This document shows positions 40,481 to 49,523 of a stretch of 64,000 bases of DNA, piece after piece. Numbering within the stretch: position 1 is the stretch's first letter; the number at the start of each line of letters is the position of its first letter. The position numbers were made by a program, and so were the translations under genes. The stretch comes from Xanthomonas bromi. GTDB lineage: Bacteria; Pseudomonadota; Gammaproteobacteria; Xanthomonadales; Xanthomonadaceae. The notes beneath the pieces were generated by a model, which saw only the letters and a list, made by a program, of their open reading frames with translations, made no database searches and was not told where the DNA came from. Location of the stretch: assembly GCF_900092025.1 (NCBI RefSeq), contig NZ_FLTX01000011.1, positions 92,756-156,755 of the forward strand, in the 5' to 3' direction.

Positions 40481-42246
40481 CCCAGCCAGCCGCTGCACGC
40501 CCCAACCCGTTGCGGAAGCTGGGTAGCCTGCGCACCTTGTGGCCATTCGTGCAACGCCAGCGCGGCCTGTTCGCCGCCTGGCTGATCGCGCTGGCGATCT
40601 CCGCGACCGCCACACTGAGCCTGCCGGCAGCGGTCAAGCGCATGATCGATCAAGGATTCTCCGGCGATTCACAGATCAGCCAGGCGTTCTCGCTGCTGTT
40701 CGCCGTGGCAGTGGTTCTGGCGTTGGCGACCGCCGCCCGCTTCTATTTCGTCGCTCTGCTGGGCGAAAAAGTGGTCGCCGACCTGCGTGGCCGGCTGTAC
40801 GCGCACCTGATCGGTCTGGACGCCGGGTTTCATGACCGCAGCCGCAGCGGCGAACTGGTGTCACGCTTGTCGGCCGACAGCGAATTGCTGCGTGGGCTGA
40901 TCGGCAGCACCATGTCGGTGGCCTTGCGTAGCGTGGCCACGGTGATCGGCAGCGTGGTCATGTTGTTCGTCACCAGCCCGCGTCTGGCAGGCTTCACTTT
41001 GATCGGCATCCCGCTGGCGGTGCTGCCGATCGTGCTGGGCGCACGCCGCCTGCAGAAGATTTCGCGTGCCAGCCAGGACCGCGTGGCCGACGCCAATACG
41101 CTGGCGGCCGAAACCCTGGGTGCGGTGCGCACCGTGCAGGCGCATGCGCGCGAGCGTTACGAAAGCCAACGTTTCAGTCGCGCACTGCTGACCGCCATCG
41201 AGACCGCAAAGGCGCGCATCCGCACCCAGGCCATCGTGACTGCGGTAGCGATCATGCTGATCTTCGGCGCGATCGTCGCGGTGTTGTGGCTGGGCGCGCA
41301 CGATGTGGTGTCTGGCCGCATGACGCCCGGCACGCTGGGCCAATTCGTGTTGTACGCGATGATCGGCGGCGGTTCGGTCGGCGCGCTGGCCGAGGTCTGG
41401 AACGAGTTGCAGCGTGCCGCTGGCGGCATGGGCCGGGTGGGTGAATTGCTCGACGAACAACCGGCCATCGTGGCGCCGGCCACACCGCAGGCGTTACCGC
41501 AGCCGCTGCGCGGCGCGATCCACTTCGATCAGGTGGTGTTCCATTACCCGCAGCGTCCGAACGCGCCGGCGCTGGATGGCTTCGATCTGCATGTCAGCCC
41601 TGGCGAAACCGTGGCACTTGTCGGTCCGTCCGGGGCGGGCAAGAGCACGGTGCTGGCGATGCTGCTGCGCTTCCACGACCCGGTCAGCGGCAAGGTGCGC
41701 ATCGACGATATCGACCTGCGCGACACCGACCCGGTCCTGTTGCGCGAACGCATCGCCCTAGTGCCGCAGCAACCCACGCTCTTTGCCGCGAGCGCCGCCG
41801 ACAACATCCGCTACGGGCGCCTGCAAGCCAGCGATGCCGAGGTGGAAGCGGCAGCCGGAGCCGCCGAAGCCGATGTCTTCATCCGCGCCCTGCCCCAGGG
41901 CTACGCCAGCGAACTGGGCGAGCGCGGCACCCGTCTGTCCGGTGGCCAGCAGCAACGCGTGGCGATTGCGCGTGCGCTGCTCAAGGACGCGCCGATCCTG
42001 CTCCTGGACGAAGCCACCAGCGCGCTCGATGCGCAAAGCGAACGCGCCGTACAGCAGGCGCTGGACCGGCTGATGGAAGGCCGCACCACACTGGTCATCG
42101 CGCACCGCCTGGCCACCGTGCTCAAGGCCGACCGCATCGTGGTGATGGATGCCGGCCGCATCGTCGCGCAGGGTACCCACGCGCAGTTGATCGCCGAAGG
42201 CGGCCTGTATGCGGAGTTGGCGCGGCTGCAGTTCATCGACCAATGA
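40477..42246 (+). CDS. ABC exporter half-transporter (MsbA/multidrug type)
   Basis: 589-aa fused membrane-ATPase protein that dimerises. Six helices in residues ~20-300, then the nucleotide-binding domain: Walker A GPSGAGKST, Q-loop VPQQPTLF, signature RLSGGQQQRVAIARALL, Walker B ILLLDEATSALD, H-loop VIAHRLATV. All are intact, which contrasts with the ABC-like protein at 43409. The family exports lipids or drugs; substrate unknown. Its ATG overlaps the IMPACT gene stop. Confidence 0.92.
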   Translation: MTQPAAARPNPLRKLGSLRTLWPFVQRQRGLFAAWLIALAISATATLSLPAAVKRMIDQGFSGDSQISQAFSLLFAVAVVLALATAARFYFVALLGEKVVADLRGRLYAHLIGLDAGFHDRSRSGELVSRLSADSELLRGLIGSTMSVALRSVATVIGSVVMLFVTSPRLAGFTLIGIPLAVLPIVLGARRLQKISRASQDRVADANTLAAETLGAVRTVQAHARERYESQRFSRALLTAIETAKARIRTQAIVTAVAIMLIFGAIVAVLWLGAHDVVSGRMTPGTLGQFVLYAMIGGGSVGALAEVWNELQRAAGGMGRVGELLDEQPAIVAPATPQALPQPLRGAIHFDQVVFHYPQRPNAPALDGFDLHVSPGETVALVGPSGAGKSTVLAMLLRFHDPVSGKVRIDDIDLRDTDPVLLRERIALVPQQPTLFAASAADNIRYGRLQASDAEVEAAAGAAEADVFIRALPQGYASELGERGTRLSGGQQQRVAIARALLKDAPILLLDEATSALDAQSERAVQQALDRLMEGRTTLVIAHRLATVLKADRIVVMDAGRIVAQGTHAQLIAEGGLYAELARLQFIDQ

Positions 42247-42419
42247 AGCTCCTCGGGCACCGTGTTGCCAGCGATAGCATTTGACGCGGCAAGCAACACG
42301 ACCGCGCTCACCGGCATCGGGCGGCGGCTCGCTCGATAGTGTTGGCGCGCTTGGCCCGTCCTGTCTCACCGGCTACGCCGGCCCTGCGCTCCCACGCTAT
42401 CCGACGTCACGATGTGCCC

Positions 42420-43319
42420 ATGCCCCGCCCTAAGACCACCCTTCGCCAGCTGAGCTACTTCGTCGCGCTGGCCGACACCGGCAGTTTTACCCGCGCGGCC
42501 GAGCAGATGGGCGTCTCGCAACCATCGTTGTCGCAGCAGATCCGCGCCTTGGAGGCCATCATCGGCGCGCCACTGTTCGAGCGCGGCGCGCAGGCGATCC
42601 TGACCCCGTTGGGTCGCGATCTGCTCGACCGCACACGCAGCATCCTGCTCGATGTCACCGATCTGGAAGAGGTCCGCGCCACCGCCGCCGATACCTTGAT
42701 CGGCACCATCCGGCTCGGCGTGTCGCCCACGCTTGGCGCCTATCTGATGCCGAGCCTGGTGGCACGTCTGCATCGCGAGCATCCGGCCCTGCGCGTGCAT
42801 GTGCGCGAGGGGCTGCCGACCGCGCTTGCCGCCGATCTGGGCAGCGGCGTACACGATCTGGTCCTTGCGCAACTGCCGGTGGCCGGCCGCGGCCTGCATA
42901 GCGAGCGGCTGTTCCGCGAACCGCTGCATGTGACCATGGCCGCCGACCATCCACTACGCAGCAAGTCCTGCATCACGCCGGCGGATCTGCGCGGCGCCAA
43001 CCTGCTGACCTTGATGCCGGAATACCGATTGGCAGAGCAGATCGCCGCAATCGCGATGGATGTCGGCGCCAATGTATTGCGCGATTACGAAGGCACCAGT
43101 CTGGATGCGATCCGGCAAATGGCCGGGATGGGGATGGGTCTTGCCTTGCTCCCGGACCTGTACGTCCGTCAGGAAATCCGCGAAGGCGACGACGTGGTGG
43201 TTCGTCCAGTCAAAGGCGGACGCTACTATCGGGAGATCGGTCTGCTCTGGCGGCAGGGCGCGGGCCGCGCACCGGCCTTCGGTTTGATCGCCAATTTGCT
43301 ACGTTCGGTGGCTGCATAG
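42420..43319 (+). CDS. LysR-family regulator, OxyR-like without peroxidatic Cys
   Basis: 299 aa. Helix-turn-helix LSYFVALADTGSFTRAAEQMGVSQPSLSQQIRALE (about 10-45). The sensor domain resembles OxyR in length and in FREPLHVTMAADHPL ... ITPADLRGANLLTL. Where E. coli OxyR has Cys199 (HCLRDQ), this protein has Tyr202 (EYRLAEQ), so classical peroxide sensing is not expected. A Cys occurs at 184. ATG 42420 starts at the conserved region; 27 upstream codons look non-coding. It lies 89 bp before the export trio and may regulate it. Confidence 0.82.
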   Translation: MPRPKTTLRQLSYFVALADTGSFTRAAEQMGVSQPSLSQQIRALEAIIGAPLFERGAQAILTPLGRDLLDRTRSILLDVTDLEEVRATAADTLIGTIRLGVSPTLGAYLMPSLVARLHREHPALRVHVREGLPTALAADLGSGVHDLVLAQLPVAGRGLHSERLFREPLHVTMAADHPLRSKSCITPADLRGANLLTLMPEYRLAEQIAAIAMDVGANVLRDYEGTSLDAIRQMAGMGMGLALLPDLYVRQEIREGDDVVVRPVKGGRYYREIGLLWRQGAGRAPAFGLIANLLRSVAA

Positions 43320-43408
43320 GAAAATCCTATGCGGTAAATAAGCGCTCTGGCCTTGTTTGAAGGCTGGCAACTCGTCAATGTTTCACTGAACTCATCAACG
43401 GATAACGC

Positions 43409-45097
43409 ATGGCGGGCAAGCGGATTGGATGGCGGGAAGCGGCAAGCTGGCTGACGGAAATCGTCGGCCCGGACATGCCGTATGTGCGCCTGACCCTGGT
43501 GTACGGCGTTGCGATCAGTCTGCTGTCGCTCGCCACGCCGATTTCGGTGCAATTGCTGATCAACAGCGTTGCCAACACCGCGCTGCCGACGCCGCTGTGG
43601 ACCTTGTCCGGCTTGTTGCTCGGCTTGCTGCTGCTGGTGGCGGCACTGAGCGCGATGCGGGTGTGGGTGATGGCGCTGTTCGAACGCCGCCTGTTCGCAC
43701 GCGTGGTGGCCGAGATCACCGTACGCGCAGTACATGCGCAGAACCCGTTCTTCGCCGACCAGAACCGTGGCGACGTGTTCAACCGCTACTTCGATCTGGT
43801 GGTCGTGCAGAAAGCGGTGCCCAGCCTGGCGGTTGGTGCGTTCACCATCGTGTTGCAGTCGGCGGTCGGCCTGATCGTCACCAGCTTCTATCACCCGTTT
43901 TTCCTGGGTTTCAACGCGCTGCTGCTGCTGACCATCTTCTCGATCTGGATGATCTGGTCGCGCGGCTCGATCCGTTCGGCGGTCGAACTGAGCCAGGCCA
44001 AGCACAACGCCGCGCACTGGCTGGAAAGCGTCGGCGGCTCCAACGGTTTCTATAAATCCAGCCGCCATCTCAACTTCGCGATGGATCGCTCGGAAAGAGT
44101 CACCGCCGAGTATGTCGACCGGCATCGGCGCCATTTCCGCTACACCTTCACCCAGACGCTGGCGTTCCTGCTCACCTATGCGGTGGCCAGTGCGGCGTTG
44201 CTGGCGCTGGGCGGCAGCCTGATCCTGCGCGGCGAACTGTCGATCGGCCAACTGGTGGCAGCCGAGCTGATCCTGAGCGCTGTGTTCTACGGCATCGCGC
44301 AATTGGGCTCCTACCTGGACATGTTCTACGACCTGGTGGCCAGCGCGGAGGAATTGTCGCTGCTGTACGCCATCCCGCAGGAGCGCCCGGTGGCTACCGC
44401 CGGCGAGGCACCGCGCAGCAGCGCCGTGCGCCTGGATGGCGTGGTGATCGAGGGCGCGCGTTTCGATTTCGCACTGGAGGCCGGCGAGCAGTTGGTCACG
44501 CTGGCCGATGGCGGCGCCCAACGCCTGCTGGCCCTGGTGCTCAAGCGCCATGTCGTTCCCGACCGCGGGCTGGTCGTGGTGGGCGGCGCGGACATGGCCA
44601 CCTTCGATATGTACTTGCTGCGTTCGGAGGTCTCCGTGCTCGACCGGCCGAGCATCGTGGAAGTCACCATTCGCGAATACCTGGCGATGGCCTCGGCCGA
44701 TGTGACGTCCGAAGTGATGCTGCAAGCCATCGATGCGGTGGGGTTGCGCGCGCGCATCGCCGCCTTGCCGCAAGGCCTGGATACCCGGCTTGCCGCATCC
44801 GGTTTCCCGCTATGGATCGGCGAGGTGATGGCGCTCAAATTGGCCAATGCGTTGCTGGTGCGCCCGCGTGTATTGATGCTGTCGCAACTGTATGACCTGA
44901 TTCCAGTCGAGCGCCTGACCCAGGTATTGCGACGCTTGAAGGATGCAGGAACCACCGTGCTGCTGTGCACCGGGCGGCCGGAGGACATCACCCTGGATGG
45001 CTGGTTCCGGCTGGAAGCGGAGCGTCAGCAACGCTATGCCACGCGCGCCGAATTGATCGCGTCCACGCAGGAGGCCAGCGATGCACTACGCCTCTGA
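43409..45097 (+). CDS. ABC-exporter-like membrane protein with degenerate ATPase domain
   Basis: 562 aa. Residues ~25-330 form an ABC exporter membrane domain (helices near 28-55, 63-90, 135-160, 165-183, 250-275, 280-300). Residues ~338-540 align with an ATPase domain (note AALPQGLDTRL), but every nucleotide motif is lost: Walker A becomes LADGGAQRL (~365-373), the Q-loop region VLDRPS, signature PLWIGEVM (~468-475), Walker B VLMLSQ (~498-502), H-loop LCTGR. ATP hydrolysis is not expected. The frame is intact. It overlaps the HlyD-like gene by 17 bp. It may be a passive scaffold or need a separate ATPase. Confidence 0.85.
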   Translation: MAGKRIGWREAASWLTEIVGPDMPYVRLTLVYGVAISLLSLATPISVQLLINSVANTALPTPLWTLSGLLLGLLLLVAALSAMRVWVMALFERRLFARVVAEITVRAVHAQNPFFADQNRGDVFNRYFDLVVVQKAVPSLAVGAFTIVLQSAVGLIVTSFYHPFFLGFNALLLLTIFSIWMIWSRGSIRSAVELSQAKHNAAHWLESVGGSNGFYKSSRHLNFAMDRSERVTAEYVDRHRRHFRYTFTQTLAFLLTYAVASAALLALGGSLILRGELSIGQLVAAELILSAVFYGIAQLGSYLDMFYDLVASAEELSLLYAIPQERPVATAGEAPRSSAVRLDGVVIEGARFDFALEAGEQLVTLADGGAQRLLALVLKRHVVPDRGLVVVGGADMATFDMYLLRSEVSVLDRPSIVEVTIREYLAMASADVTSEVMLQAIDAVGLRARIAALPQGLDTRLAASGFPLWIGEVMALKLANALLVRPRVLMLSQLYDLIPVERLTQVLRRLKDAGTTVLLCTGRPEDITLDGWFRLEAERQQRYATRAELIASTQEASDALRL

Positions 45098-46166
45098 CCG
45101 TGACGCACACTTCCCCACCCTGGCGGCGATGCGCCCGCCCAGCATCGCCAAGGCAATCGCCTGGATGCTGTTGATCGGCATTGGTATCGCTGCCGCGACC
45201 CTGGCGCTGGCGCCGTGGGTGCAGACCGCCAGTGGCAAAGGCCAGGTGGTGTCGTTGGACCCCAGCGACCGTCAGCAACAAGTCACCGCCTTCGTGCCGG
45301 GCCGCGTCGAGCGTTGGTACGTGCACGATGGCCAACATGTGTCCAAAGGCGATCCGATCGCGCGTGTCGGCGACCTGGACCCGGACCTGCTGACCCGCCT
45401 GGCCAGCGAACGCGCACAGGCGCAGGCGGAAATTGCCGCCATCCAGCAATCGCGCGCGGTGGCCAGCATCGATGTGGAACGCAGCCGGCAATTGCTGGCC
45501 GAAGGCCTCGCCGGCCGCCGCGACTACGAGCTGACCCAGATCAAGGTGGCCGAAGCCGACGCCAAGCTGGCCGAATCGCGCGCCAAGCTGACCCGCATCG
45601 ACATCCAGTTGAATCGCCAGTCTGCACAGTTGGTGCGCGCCCCGCGCGACGGTCGCGTGCAGCAGCTCAATGCCGCCAGCGGCAGTGCCATGGTCTCGCC
45701 AGGCACGGTGTTGGCGGTGATCGCGCCGGAACGGGTGGAACGCGCGGTCGAGCTGTACATCGACGGCCGCGACGTGCCGCTGATCCGTCCCGGTCGCCCG
45801 GTGCGGCTGGAGTTCGAAGGCTGGCCGGCGATCCAGTTCAGCGGCTGGCCGTCGGTGGCGCACGGCATGTTCGACGGCAGGGTGCGCGCCATCGACCCAA
45901 ACGCTGCGCCCGATGGCCTGTTCCGCATCCTGGTGGAGCCGATGCCGGGCAAGCCGGCGTGGCCAGCGCAGGAATTCGCCCGCCAGGGTGGCAAGGTGCG
46001 CGGCTGGGTGCAGGGCGAAACCGTCAAGGTCGGCTACGAACTGTGGCGCCAGCTCAACAACTTCCCGCTGGAATTCGGCCGGCGCCCGGCTGCGACCACG
46101 CAGGAAGAGGGCAAGGCCAAACCGGCCGCGCCCAAGGCCGAAGACGAAGCGACGGGTAAGAAATGA
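45081..46166 (+). CDS. HlyD-family membrane fusion protein
   Basis: 361-aa periplasmic adaptor. One transmembrane helix (~23-47). The lipoyl/barrel halves are VTAFVPGRVERWYVHDGQHVSKGDPIARVGDLD and LVRAPRDGRVQQLNAASGSAMVSPGTVLAVI; an alpha-hairpin of ~80 residues lies between them. The C-terminal ~20 residues are Lys/Ala/Glu-rich. It would link the inner-membrane component at 43409 to the TolC-type channel at 46163. Overlaps on both sides indicate a tight operon. Confidence 0.9.
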   Translation: MHYASDRDAHFPTLAAMRPPSIAKAIAWMLLIGIGIAAATLALAPWVQTASGKGQVVSLDPSDRQQQVTAFVPGRVERWYVHDGQHVSKGDPIARVGDLDPDLLTRLASERAQAQAEIAAIQQSRAVASIDVERSRQLLAEGLAGRRDYELTQIKVAEADAKLAESRAKLTRIDIQLNRQSAQLVRAPRDGRVQQLNAASGSAMVSPGTVLAVIAPERVERAVELYIDGRDVPLIRPGRPVRLEFEGWPAIQFSGWPSVAHGMFDGRVRAIDPNAAPDGLFRILVEPMPGKPAWPAQEFARQGGKVRGWVQGETVKVGYELWRQLNNFPLEFGRRPAATTQEEGKAKPAAPKAEDEATGKK

Positions 46167-47566
46167 TCGGCCGTCTTGTAGTCCTGCTGATCGCACTCTG
46201 CCCCGGTGCGGCATTCGCCCAGGCCGGTGCGCTGACGCTGGACGAAGTGCTGCAGTCGTCGGCCCGCTCTGCGCCACAGATCGTCGAATCGCTGGCGAAG
46301 GTGCGCCAGGCCGAGGGCAAGGGCCTCTCGGCCGACGGGTCCTTCGACACTGTGTTCGACATCGAAGGCCGCTCGCGCGAGGCCGGCTATTACGACGGCA
46401 GCACGGTCGAAACCGGCGTCAAGCGGCCGTTCGAAGACAACGGCGGCTATTACTACGGCGGCTACCGCTCCTCGCGCGGCGCGTTTCCGGTCTACGAGGA
46501 CAAGTCCTATACCGACCGCGGCGGCGAAGTGAAGGTCGGCGCGCTGTACGCGCTGCTGCGCGACCGTGTGATCGACGAGCGCCGCACCAAGCGCAGCGTT
46601 GCCAGTACCGATATCGATGTGGCCAAGTACGAGGCGGAAATGGTGGCCATCGGCGTGCAGCGGCGCGCGGTGGACGCCTACCAGAGCTGGGTCGCCGCCG
46701 GGCTGAAGTTGCGTGCCTACAACGACCTGCTGCAACTGGCCGAGCAACGCCGCAATGCGATTTCGCGGCAGGTCACGCTGGGTGCGCGGCCGACCATTTT
46801 GCTCACCGAAAACGACCAGAATTTGGTACGCCGGCGCGCGTTGGTCGTCCGCTCGGAACAGGACTTCGCCACCGCGGCCAACGCCTTGTCGCTGTATCTA
46901 CGCGACGACGCGGGGATGCCGCTGATCGTCTCCGCCGAGCGCCTGCCGGCCGATACGTCGGCGCTGGAAGGATTGGCCGGCGCCAGCAAGATCACCGCGC
47001 CGGTGGAGCGCCCGGATTACCGCGCCGTGCTCACCCGCATCGACCAGGCCACCGCGCGGCTGATGCTGGCGCAGAACGATCTGAAACCCCGTCTGGATGT
47101 CAGTGTGGAAGTCAGCAAGGATCTGGGCCCGCCCGGCGTCGGCGGCCCGAATCGTTCGCTGACCGATGCCATCATCGGCTTCCGTTTCAGCGTGCCGCTG
47201 GAAAACCGCGCCGCCAAGGGCCGCGTGGCCGAAGCGCGCGCCGAGATCGAAGCGCTGGACCAGCGCAGCCGTTTTCTGCGCGACCAGATTTCGATCGAGG
47301 TCGAATCGATCGTCATCTCGCTCAATGCCGCCGAACGGCTGGCCAAGATCGCCGATGAGGAACGCGGCCTGGCGGATCGGCTGGCCGCAGCCGAGCGGCG
47401 ACGCTTCGAGCTCGGCTCGGGCGACTTCTTCCTGGTCAACCAGCGCGAGGAAACCGCCAACGACGCGCGCGTGCGCCTGATCGATGCGCAGGCACGCATT
47501 GCCTCCGCGCGCGCAGAACTGGCCGCAGCCACAGCCGACCGGGATGCGTTGCAGCTGAGTCGCTAA
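46163..47566 (+). CDS. TolC-family outer-membrane channel
   Basis: 467 aa with a signal peptide (LVVLLIALCPGAAFAQA). The paired OEP repeats begin at ALTLDEVLQSSARSAPQIVE and at PDYRAVLTRIDQATARLML. Long helices (EALDQRSRFLRDQISIEVESIVISLNAAERLAKIADEE) fit the periplasmic tunnel. An unusual Gly/Tyr-rich segment (GGYYYGGYRSSRGAFPVYEDK) lies in the first beta-strand pair. It overlaps the HlyD-like gene by ATGA and completes a type-I-like secretion or efflux set. Confidence 0.88.
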   Translation: MIGRLVVLLIALCPGAAFAQAGALTLDEVLQSSARSAPQIVESLAKVRQAEGKGLSADGSFDTVFDIEGRSREAGYYDGSTVETGVKRPFEDNGGYYYGGYRSSRGAFPVYEDKSYTDRGGEVKVGALYALLRDRVIDERRTKRSVASTDIDVAKYEAEMVAIGVQRRAVDAYQSWVAAGLKLRAYNDLLQLAEQRRNAISRQVTLGARPTILLTENDQNLVRRRALVVRSEQDFATAANALSLYLRDDAGMPLIVSAERLPADTSALEGLAGASKITAPVERPDYRAVLTRIDQATARLMLAQNDLKPRLDVSVEVSKDLGPPGVGGPNRSLTDAIIGFRFSVPLENRAAKGRVAEARAEIEALDQRSRFLRDQISIEVESIVISLNAAERLAKIADEERGLADRLAAAERRRFELGSGDFFLVNQREETANDARVRLIDAQARIASARAELAAATADRDALQLSR

Positions 47567-47926
47567 GCGTTTTGCCATGCGTCGCGCAGGCGCGGTGATG
47601 CATCGGGCGGTTTCAGCGCATCTCAGCGAAGCAGTCGGCCGCCAGTTGTGCGAAGCGACTGCGCTTCAAAACGCTGAAACCCTGGTCGAGATGCGACGAC
47701 CGCTGCAGTTTGCTGTGTCGCTACTGCGCGTTGGCATTGCAGCTTGCCAGGCAGCCAATGGCCGCGGCTCCCACGCTGACGAGCTCAACTTGCAGGCTTT
47801 CGGACCTCACCGCATAACGACGCCTGGGTAACACCTGCGTGCGCATGCTCGTCCTACCGGCTCGGCGCCGGGCATGTGGATCCAGCGCGATCTGCACTGC
47901 AACCTTAGGAACGTTCGGAGGTGCGT
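47567..47926. other. Intergenic region downstream of the export operon
   Basis: 360 bp without a gene I can support. Short frames exist but lack ribosome sites. No strong terminator hairpin is seen after the TolC gene. Confidence 0.4.
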
Positions 47927-48121
47927 ATGTCTTTCCGGCAATTTCCCGCAATTGGTGCAGATGGCGAGTCTTACGTCATCATCGAATTTCGCGACGAGCA
48001 GCTGCCGCGCGCGAACGCGCAACCAGCGCCGCGTTACGAGCTTCCCGATGGGCGACATCTGCAACGACAAGGACAGCGCTTCGTCACCGACGGCGGCGAA
48101 CTGCGCCTTTCCAGCCTCTAA
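47927..48121 (+). CDS. Small conserved hypothetical protein
   Basis: 64 aa from ATG 47927, six bases after a GTG, with a strong ribosome site GGAGG at proper spacing. Sequence features: SFRQFPAIGADGESYVIIEFRDEQL, then YELPDGRHLQRQGQRFVTDGGELRL. It has no signal or membrane segment and looks like a small beta-rich cytosolic protein. Similar short proteins occur in other xanthomonads from memory. Function unknown. Confidence 0.7.
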   Translation: MSFRQFPAIGADGESYVIIEFRDEQLPRANAQPAPRYELPDGRHLQRQGQRFVTDGGELRLSSL

Positions 48122-48330
48122 GCGCGGCGCTTAACACGTAGCGAGCAGTTGTCAGGTGGACGTCGACGGCATATAGGGATCTGCGTGTCCGCGTCGTACA
48201 CGCTCGAGTCCGGGCTCCGGGCACGCCCACCTGGCGACTGCGCTGCAGTTTCGTTAGCTGCTCGAAGACACCATTGATCAATTTTTGACCATCTATTGCA
48301 CAGCCCCTGTGCTGCATGGGCTGCGCAGAG

Positions 48331-48377
48331 TTATCCACATGCTTGTGCAAGTTTCATCCACACCCTCTGTGGATGAA
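48331..48377. other. TTATCCACA 9-mer with adjacent TTCATCCACA/TGTGGATGAA hairpin
   Basis: A perfect DnaA-box-like 9-mer at 48331-48339 is followed by a 10-bp perfect inverted repeat (48353-48362 and 48368-48377, loop CCCTC) that itself carries two TCCACA/TGTGGA motifs. It lies just beyond the tyrA stop and may only be a weak terminator, as no T-run follows on the reverse strand. Confidence 0.4.
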
Positions 48378-48401
48378 GCGAAGAGTGGTCTCGTATCGCG
48401 A

Positions 48402-49523
48402 TTAGCAGTCGGATCGCTCCAGTACACGCCCCGTCCCACTGCGGTCAATCTCGCTCGCCGCTTGCGCCAATGCAGCGCGATCGCTTCCAGCCTCAAAGCC
48501 GATACGGAAATGCAGCTCGCCCATTGGGGTGCGCGAGGAATGAATCGACGACAGATTCACCCCATGCCGCTCGAACACATGCAGCAAGGCACGCAGCGAG
48601 CCGGGCTGGTCTTCGGGCAGATACACGCTCAGGGTCAGCGGCTCGGTGAGATCGGCCAGCAGGTAGCCCACGCGCTCATAGGTGTAATTGCCTGCCGCAA
48701 GCGTGTCGTGCCGCAGCGCTTTCGCGTTGTCGTGCAGAAATTGACTGCGAAATTGCGTGCGCGCCGCATCGTCGCCTTGCGCGACCAATGCGCGCAACTG
48801 CTTCAATTGCAGCAACAGCCGATCAAGCATCTCGCCGACATACGGGTTACCGAACTGGATGTCTTCGTAGATCGACGGGTTGAGCGAGAGAATGCGCGCG
48901 ATCACCGCGGTATCCAGCTCGAACGAGGCCGAGCGATACGGCATCAGCGCGCGTAACTCGCCCAGCAGCGGTGCGTAGTCGCGCAAGGTCCCGGCCTGCG
49001 CCAGGTGGGTGGCATGCACCATCGCCTGCACCAGCGCCATGACGCGGTCGTGGTGCTCGGGAGTGGCGTACACGCATTCGGCTTGCAGCGCGCCGCATAA
49101 GGTCTGCACCCATTCCGACCAGTGCTGCAACCGCGCCTGGCAGACCACCATGACGCGCCCTTTCAATGTCGGCGATTTGGGCGGTGCGGTCATCGGGTGC
49201 AGGCCGACCACCTCCGCGTGCGAGGTCAGCATCGCAGCAACCGGCGCCTGTTTGATCGAGGTGACATCCAGCCATAGCTGCGAAGACGCGCGTGCGCCGG
49301 CAAGTTCCACGTATCGCTCGATCAATGCGGCGGTATGGCGAATCGGCGCGGCAAACATCAGCACATCCGCACGCTGCGCCAGCGTGGCTTCGTCCATGCT
49401 GCTGCGGTCGGCCGGATCGAAGCCGATCACCTCCAGCTGCATGCGCGTGCGCAGGAACTGCGCCAGCCAGCGCCCGTACGCACCGGCGATGCCGACGATG
49501 CCGACCACCGGCTGGGCGATCAT
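48402..49523 (-). CDS. tyrA: Prephenate dehydrogenase with C-terminal ACT domain
   Basis: 373-aa enzyme of tyrosine synthesis that converts prephenate to 4-hydroxyphenylpyruvate. The Rossmann start VVGIVGIAGAYGRWLAQFL carries a Gly-x-Gly-type NAD site. LDVTSIKQAPVAAML and VGLHPMTAPP are catalytic-domain motifs. The ACT domain from ~295 (LTLSVYLPEDQPGSLRALLHVFERHGVNLSSIHS) points to feedback control by an aromatic amino acid. There is no N-terminal chorismate mutase domain, unlike E. coli TyrA. It overlaps pdxY by ATGA. Confidence 0.88.
   Translation of the reverse strand: MIAQPVVGIVGIAGAYGRWLAQFLRTRMQLEVIGFDPADRSSMDEATLAQRADVLMFAAPIRHTAALIERYVELAGARASSQLWLDVTSIKQAPVAAMLTSHAEVVGLHPMTAPPKSPTLKGRVMVVCQARLQHWSEWVQTLCGALQAECVYATPEHHDRVMALVQAMVHATHLAQAGTLRDYAPLLGELRALMPYRSASFELDTAVIARILSLNPSIYEDIQFGNPYVGEMLDRLLLQLKQLRALVAQGDDAARTQFRSQFLHDNAKALRHDTLAAGNYTYERVGYLLADLTEPLTLSVYLPEDQPGSLRALLHVFERHGVNLSSIHSSRTPMGELHFRIGFEAGSDRAALAQAASEIDRSGTGRVLERSDC

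Noticed and set aside
48331..48339. Replication origin at the TTATCCACA 9-mer
   Set aside because: Only one exact box, no AT-rich unwinding region, and no dnaA, dnaN, gidA or rpmH nearby.
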